Shown here piece after piece: positions 60,397 through 64,000 of a stretch of 64,000 nucleotides of DNA. The notes under the pieces were generated by a model. The model was not told the DNA's origin and did not search any database. It saw nothing but the letters and a program-made list of their open reading frames with translations. Source of the stretch: Mesorhizobium sp. Its GTDB lineage: Bacteria > Pseudomonadota > Alphaproteobacteria > Rhizobiales > Rhizobiaceae. The translations under genes and the position numbers were made by a program. Numbering within the stretch: the stretch's first letter is position 1; every line of letters begins with the position of its first letter. The stretch is taken from the NCBI GenBank assembly GCA_004017535.1, contig SAJS01000007.1:186001-250000 (forward strand), read 5' to 3'.

Positions 60397-60407
60397 TGGT
60401 CAGACCA
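60397..60407. promoter_or_regulatory. GntR-type operator candidate, downstream site
   Basis: TGGTCAGACCA, perfect palindrome TGGTC-A-GACCA followed by TTATACGATT, resembling FadR-subfamily sites (TGGTnnnACCA). 99 bp before ATG 60506; the spacing to the first site is near seven helical turns, favourable for cooperative binding. Confidence 0.6.
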
Positions 60408-60505
60408 ATTATACGATTTGTGCTTTTCCTTCCGCCGTCTTGCCCTTAGGATAGAGGCTATTATTTTGTACCCCGAAATAAATAGCCAGCTAAGGGAGGA
60501 ACGGC

Positions 60506-61126
60506 ATGGCCGGCAAGAAGATATTGATGCTCGTTGGCGAGTTCAGCGAGGAATACGAGATTTTCGTCTTTGAACAGGCCATGCACGCGGTGGGTCACAC
60601 CGTCCATGTGGTGTGCCCGGACAAGAAGGCGGGAGACTTGCTCAAGACCTCGTTGCACGACTTCGAAGGCCACCAGACCTATACCGAAAAACTCGGCCAC
60701 GATTACATCCTCAACAAGACCTTCGCCGAGGTGAATCCGGCCGACTATGACGCGGTTTACGCCGCAGGCGGGCGCGGACCGGAATATATCCGCATCGACA
60801 AGCGCGTGCAGGCGCTGGTCAGGCATTTCCATGAGACCGGCAAGCCGATCTTCACCATCTGCCATGGCGTGCAGATCCTGATCGCGGTCGACGGCGTGGT
60901 GCGCGGCAAGAAAGTGGCGGCGCTGCAGTATTGCGAGCCGGAAGTGACGCTTGCCGGCGGCATCTATGTCGACGTCGCCCCGACGGGCGCCCATGTCGAC
61001 GGCAATCTGGTGTCGGCGAAAGGCTGGCCGGGCCTTGCCGCTTTCATGCGGGAATGCCTGAAAGTGCTCGGCACCGAGATCCGCCACGGCGAAGCGCTGA
61101 TGCGCGACGACCGAGAGGCGGCCTAA
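60506..61126 (+). CDS. DJ-1/PfpI family protein
   Basis: 206 aa after TAAGGGAGGAACGGC. Flavodoxin-like fold with the nucleophile Cys119 in FTICHGVQ and acidic partner near Glu17-18 (FSEEYE). Related proteins are glyoxalase III, deglycase or amidotransferase-like stress proteins. The palindromic pair upstream suggests strong regulation, and the 174-bp gap downstream holds palindromic repeats. Confidence 0.88.
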   Translation: MAGKKILMLVGEFSEEYEIFVFEQAMHAVGHTVHVVCPDKKAGDLLKTSLHDFEGHQTYTEKLGHDYILNKTFAEVNPADYDAVYAAGGRGPEYIRIDKRVQALVRHFHETGKPIFTICHGVQILIAVDGVVRGKKVAALQYCEPEVTLAGGIYVDVAPTGAHVDGNLVSAKGWPGLAAFMRECLKVLGTEIRHGEALMRDDREAA

Positions 61127-61178
61127 GCGCGTCGCGTCTTTCAGATTCGCTCCATACGCTTTAGGTTTTCGATTTTAT

Positions 61179-61282
61179 GCATGTCTTTGTCCCGAAACCG
61201 GTCCCACTTTCGGGAGACATGCTTTACTTATTCTTTGCGCAATTCCGGACGGAAAACCGCTACACACTTTTCCGGGAATTGC
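61179..61282. repeat. Two palindromic repeat units after the DJ-1-like gene
   Basis: Unit 1: GCATGTCT (61179-61186) / AGACATGC (61215-61222) enclosing CCCGAAACCGG. Unit 2: GCAATTCCGGA (61239-61249) / TCCGGGAATTGC (61271-61282) enclosing GGAAAACCGC. Unit 1 belongs to the family at 12155 and 48157. Confidence 0.65.
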
Positions 61283-61300
61283 TCTAACCGCGGCGCGCGG

Positions 61301-61501
61301 CTATCGACGCCGCTCGCCGCCGGCTTTCCTGGCATCCGCGGCGTCCAGGCGGTCAAGCAGGTCACTCAGCCGCCGAGGCACCTCTTTTTCAAGGCGAAAT
61401 GCCGGCAAGGTGCGCAGAAAGCGCTTTGTCGCTTCGCTGCCTGCCTGCCGCTTGATATCGTTGGCCAATTCGGCGCGCCGGTTGCCGTTGTTGCCGTTCA
61501 T
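61301..61501 (-). CDS. Small basic hypothetical protein with NepR-like helix
   Basis: 66 aa from ATG 61501 (GGGACA upstream). Begins MNGNNGNRRAELANDIKRQ; the C-terminal LRTLPAFRLEKEVPRRLSD, LLDRLDAAD resembles the NepR anti-sigma helix pattern (VP..F.DLL..L). Highly charged, no signal. No rpoE or phyR neighbours. Resemblance is weak and could be chance; it may simply be an uncharacterised small protein. Confidence 0.5.
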   Translation of the reverse strand: MNGNNGNRRAELANDIKRQAGSEATKRFLRTLPAFRLEKEVPRRLSDLLDRLDAADARKAGGERRR

Positions 61502-61650
61502 TGTCCCAAAATCCTGTGTCGGCTTCGAAACTCCTCCAGCCCGTTTATGGTTCCCACAACGGCATTGGAGGGCAAGCAAAGCCGCGCAATACGGTAAAAT
61601 TTGAATTAATTTGGAGCGAAAGGCTCGGCATCGGCAGCGAGCGCTTACCC

Positions 61651-61679
61651 CTTGATTTTTGGCCTCCAAACCTCGATAT
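61651..61679 (+). promoter_or_regulatory. Promoter upstream of grpE
   Basis: CTTGAT (61651-61656)-N17-CGATAT (61674-61679), 41 bp before ATG 61721. Fits the alphaproteobacterial -35 CTTG and a weak -10; RpoH or RpoD use cannot be told apart. No CIRCE element is seen. Confidence 0.5.
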
Positions 61680-61720
61680 CGGGCGCAAATCCAGACCAAT
61701 CCGAATGACGGGAAACGGCG

Positions 61721-62353
61721 ATGAGCGACCAGGCAAAAGACGAACGCACGCCCGAAGATATGGAAGCCACCCAGGCTTCCGGGGAGCGTGCGGAAGGTGG
61801 CGTCGACGGCGACTATGAAGCGCTCGTGCGGCTGCTGAAGGAAAACGAGGAACTGAAGGACCGGGCGCTGCGCGTCGCGGCCGAAATGGAGAATTTGCGG
61901 CGGCGCACCGCGCGCGACGTGCATGACGCGCGCGCTTACGCGGTGGCCAATTTCGCCCGCGACATGCTGTCTGTATCGGACAATCTGCGCCGCGCGCTCG
62001 ATGCCATTCCGGCCGAGGCCAAGGCCTCCGGCGATGCCGGCTTCAAGGCGCTTATCGAGGGTGTCGACCTAACCGAACGCGCCATGCTTTCGGCGCTGGA
62101 GCGTCACGGCGTGAAGAAACTCGCCCCCGAAGGCGAGAAGTTCGATCCGAACTTCCACCAGGCGATGTTCGAGGTGCACAATCCGGAAGTCCCGGCCGGC
62201 ACCGTCGTCCAGGTGGTGCAGCCCGGCTATTCGATCGGCGAGCGCGTGTTGCGGCCGGCGATGGTCGGTGTCGCCAAGGGTGGCCCGAAGGCAACCGCCG
62301 AGGCCAAGGTCGAGCCCGGCCCGGTGAACGAGCAGGCCGAGAAGGATGCTTGA
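61721..62353 (+). CDS. grpE: Nucleotide exchange factor GrpE
   Basis: 210 aa. Acidic unstructured N-terminus, long helix 35-85 ([20 protein letters not shown]), then the GrpE beta domain with [16 protein letters not shown] and [27 protein letters not shown]. Partners DnaK in protein refolding by speeding ADP release. hrcA, often adjacent in this group, is not next to it in the window. Confidence 0.95.
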   Translation: MSDQAKDERTPEDMEATQASGERAEGGVDGDYEALVRLLKENEELKDRALRVAAEMENLRRRTARDVHDARAYAVANFARDMLSVSDNLRRALDAIPAEAKASGDAGFKALIEGVDLTERAMLSALERHGVKKLAPEGEKFDPNFHQAMFEVHNPEVPAGTVVQVVQPGYSIGERVLRPAMVGVAKGGPKATAEAKVEPGPVNEQAEKDA

Positions 62354-62354
62354 T

Positions 62355-62447
62355 AGTGAGGTAGCGAATAGGGAGTAGTGAGTAGGGGACTGATATTCGT
62401 CTGCGGCTTCGTGCTATTCACTATTCGCTACTCACTACTCGCTCACT
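62355..62447. repeat. Heptamer-based palindromic repeat
   Basis: Left arm of AGTGAG/TAGCGAAT/AGGGAGT units (62355-62385) and right arm of TATTCAC/TATTCGC/TACTCAC units (62414-62447) pair. It fills the gap between grpE and the TRIC gene and ends right at ATG 62449. Confidence 0.7.
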
Positions 62448-62448
62448 C

Positions 62449-63081
62449 ATGAACCCCATCGCCTTGCTCGACTATGCCGGCGTCGCCGTCTTCGCGGCGA
62501 CGGGCGCGCTTGCCGCGTCGCGCAAGCAGCTCGACATCATCGGCTTCCTGTTCCTGGCCAGCATCACCGGCATCGGCGGCGGGACGCTGCGCGACGTCAT
62601 CCTTAACTTGCCCGTGTTCTGGGTCGCCAACAGCGGCTATGTGCTGATCTGCGCGGTCGTCGCGGTGCTGGTCTTCTTCAGCGCCCACCGCTTCGAATCC
62701 CGCTACAAGCTGTTGCTCTGGCTCGATGCCATCGGGCTTGCCGCGTTCTCGGTGATGGGCGCGGCCAAGGGGCTGGCGATCACCGGTTCGCCTGTCGTGT
62801 CGGTCATCATGGGCGTGCTGACGGCGACCTTTGGCGGCATCTTGCGCGACTTGCTTGCCGGCGAGCCCTCGGTGCTGCTCAGGCCGGAAATCTATGTCAC
62901 GGCCGCCCTTGCCGGCGCCGCCATCTTCACCCTTGGCGATCTTGCCGGCCTGCCGGCGCTGGCGTCCAGCCTGCTCGGCTTCGCCGGCGCGTTCGTGGTG
63001 CGCGGCGGGGCGCTTAAATTCGGCTGGTCGTTTGCGGCCTATAGGAGTCGGCCGGGGCGAAGGCCGGAAGACATTCCGTGA
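62449..63081 (+). CDS. TRIC-family (UPF0126) cation channel protein
   Basis: 210 aa, seven hydrophobic segments and two tandem copies of the TRIC unit. The Gly-rich kinked helices carry GIGGGTLRDV near 43-52 and TFGGILRDLLAGE near 127-139, hallmarks of prokaryotic TRIC channels. Likely a trimeric potassium-selective channel in the inner membrane. Flanked on both sides by heptamer palindromes. Confidence 0.88.
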   Translation: MNPIALLDYAGVAVFAATGALAASRKQLDIIGFLFLASITGIGGGTLRDVILNLPVFWVANSGYVLICAVVAVLVFFSAHRFESRYKLLLWLDAIGLAAFSVMGAAKGLAITGSPVVSVIMGVLTATFGGILRDLLAGEPSVLLRPEIYVTAALAGAAIFTLGDLAGLPALASSLLGFAGAFVVRGGALKFGWSFAAYRSRPGRRPEDIP

Positions 63082-63169
63082 GTGAGTAGCGAATAGGGAG
63101 TAGCGAGTAGAGGTTACCCGAGATAGCGTTCTATTCGCTATTCGCTATTCGCTATTCGCTATTCGCTAT
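63080..63169. repeat. Heptamer tandem repeat with inverted partner
   Basis: Right arm has five consecutive 7-bp units of the form ATTCGCT (about 63131-63169); left arm GAGTGAGTAGCGAATAGGG (63080-63110) is complementary. It overlaps the stop codon of olsB (63166-63168), so the repeat runs right up to a coding end. Confidence 0.75.
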
Positions 63170-64000
63170 GCCGCGAAGCGCTGCCCTTCGCCGCCATAAT
63201 AGTTGACATAGCGGGCGCCGATCTCCTTGACCGGCATGACGACGAAGACATCGACGGTCGAGAATTCGTGGTCGATCACGCAGCCGTCGCCGATGCGGGC
63301 GCCGACGCGCAGGTAGCCCTTGACCAGCGGCGGCATGGCGGCGATCGCCGCCTTGGTGTTCACCGCCTCGATTGGCATCAGGTCCATCGAGCAGTAGCGC
63401 CCGGGAACCGCCCGGACATCCCAGGCGGAGTTGGTGCGGCAATGATGGGCAAGATAGGTCAGCGCCTCGGCATGCGCCGCCGGCACGATGCCGTGGAAAG
63501 AGGCGCAGCCGGTCATCACGCCGATGCTGTAGTGGTTGATATAAGCCCAGATGCCCTGCCACAGCGCCTCGATGGTACGCTTGGAGCGGTATTCGGGCAG
63601 AACGCAGGAGCGGCCGAGCTCGAGGAAGCGCTGGCCGGGGTGCCGCGCGATCAGCTTGGTGAGCTCGAACTCGCCTTCGGAATAGAACCCGCCGGCAGTC
63701 GCGGCGATCTCTTGCCGCAGCAGGCGATAGGTGCCGACGATGCGGCGGTGCTCGGGACCGGGAAGGGACGTATCCAACACGAGAAGGTGATCGCAGAGCG
63801 GGTCGAAACGGTCGGCATCGCGCCGGTCCTGGAACAGGTCCTTCCTCGCGCCAAGCTCGTCATAAAATACCCGATAACGGACTTCCTGGGCGGCGGCGAT
63901 CTCATCCTCGTTGCGGGCGAGCCGCACCTCGAGGTTGCCGATCCGGCCCAGCGGAGCGCCGCTTGCGACGGCGTCGACGGTACGGGCGGCGAGCAGGGCG
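63166..64000 (-). CDS. olsB: OlsB-like L-ornithine N-alpha-acyltransferase, partial 5' end
   Basis: Leftward gene running in from the right edge; 277 residues are visible (the frame stays open to base 64000, so an apparent GTG start at 63927 is internal). GNAT fold of the ornithine lipid acyltransferases: GRIGNLEVRLARNEDEI, YRVFYDELGA, ELGRSCVLPEYRSKRTIEALW and a C-terminal PPLVKGYLRVGARIGDG. It adds a 3-hydroxy-fatty acid to ornithine in the first step of ornithine lipid synthesis, a route often used when phosphate is low. A heptamer repeat touches its stop codon. Confidence 0.88.
   Translation of the reverse strand, partial: ALLAARTVDAVASGAPLGRIGNLEVRLARNEDEIAAAQEVRYRVFYDELGARKDLFQDRRDADRFDPLCDHLLVLDTSLPGPEHRRIVGTYRLLRQEIAATAGGFYSEGEFELTKLIARHPGQRFLELGRSCVLPEYRSKRTIEALWQGIWAYINHYSIGVMTGCASFHGIVPAAHAEALTYLAHHCRTNSAWDVRAVPGRYCSMDLMPIEAVNTKAAIAAMPPLVKGYLRVGARIGDGCVIDHEFSTVDVFVVMPVKEIGARYVNYYGGEGQRFAA

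Noticed and set aside
63080-63169. CRISPR array
   Set aside because: Units are only 7 bp and contiguous with no spacers; it is a tandem heptamer repeat.
63166-63927. Complete 253-aa acyltransferase starting at GTG 63927
   Set aside because: The frame continues to the window edge with the conserved GRIGNLEVRL segment upstream, so the gene is partial.
1-64000. Genomic island, phage or tRNA-linked integration
   Set aside because: No integrase, tRNA, att repeat or clear composition change was seen.

Overview
The window is GC-rich alphaproteobacterial DNA, most likely from a Mesorhizobium-like member of the Rhizobiales. This is inferred from the gene repertoire (C-P lyase operon, OlsB-type ornithine lipid acyltransferase, DUF2849/DUF934 sulfur-assimilation genes, many ABC sugar transporters) and from the palindromic intergenic repeats typical of that group. 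No rRNA, tRNA, phage, transposase or CRISPR array was seen. Genes are densely packed and codon use looks uniform, so this reads as ordinary chromosome or chromid rich in catabolic operons. Both ends cut through a gene.

Layout. 1-5.3 kb: sugar/sugar-acid catabolism (enolase-superfamily dehydratase, partial; three xylose-isomerase-like TIM-barrel epimerases; one Gfo/Idh/MocA dehydrogenase). 5.5-16.9 kb: phosphonate uptake and C-P lyase cluster, all leftward (phnGHIJKL, a hexapeptide acyltransferase, a DUF1868 2H phosphoesterase, phnCDE1E2), with the repressor gene phnF divergent. 17.1-24.9 kb: a ribose-type sugar ABC transporter, a zinc alcohol dehydrogenase and a UxaA-family dehydratase, all leftward, with a regulator carrying two winged helices plus FCD. 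25.0-28.3 kb: a copper-handling group (DUF2946, PCuAC, YcnI-like, CopC-CopD fusion). 28.4-38.6 kb: gnd, a LacI-type repressor, and a CUT1 sugar ABC transporter followed by a TIM-barrel isomerase, a Gfo/Idh/MocA dehydrogenase and an aldo-keto reductase. 38.7-53.3 kb: housekeeping and mixed genes (Zur-like regulator, polA, M20 peptidase, short RNase D, small membrane proteins, PBP1A, an SDR, quinone reductase/AraC pair, CPA2 antiporter, host-attachment-like protein). 53.7-58.6 kb: assimilatory sulfate reduction (cysG, DUF2849, cysI, cysH, DUF934). 58.7-64 kb: GMC oxidoreductase, DJ-1/PfpI protein, a small NepR-like ORF, grpE, a TRIC channel and partial olsB.

How it fits together. Phosphonates would enter through PhnCDE and be broken down by PhnGHIJKL. 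The DUF1868 protein could take the place of the missing cyclic phosphodiesterase PhnP; this is the most interesting functional hypothesis here. The sugar regions pair transporters with oxidoreductase/isomerase modules, suggesting keto-sugar routes. Other signals beyond the genes: a C-rich-loop small RNA candidate beside polA, a stem that buries the ribosome binding site of the RNase D gene, matched operator pairs in front of the LacI-type operon and the DJ-1 gene, a two-copy MITE-like repeat (one copy inside the sulfur operon), and three heptamer-based palindromic repeats.
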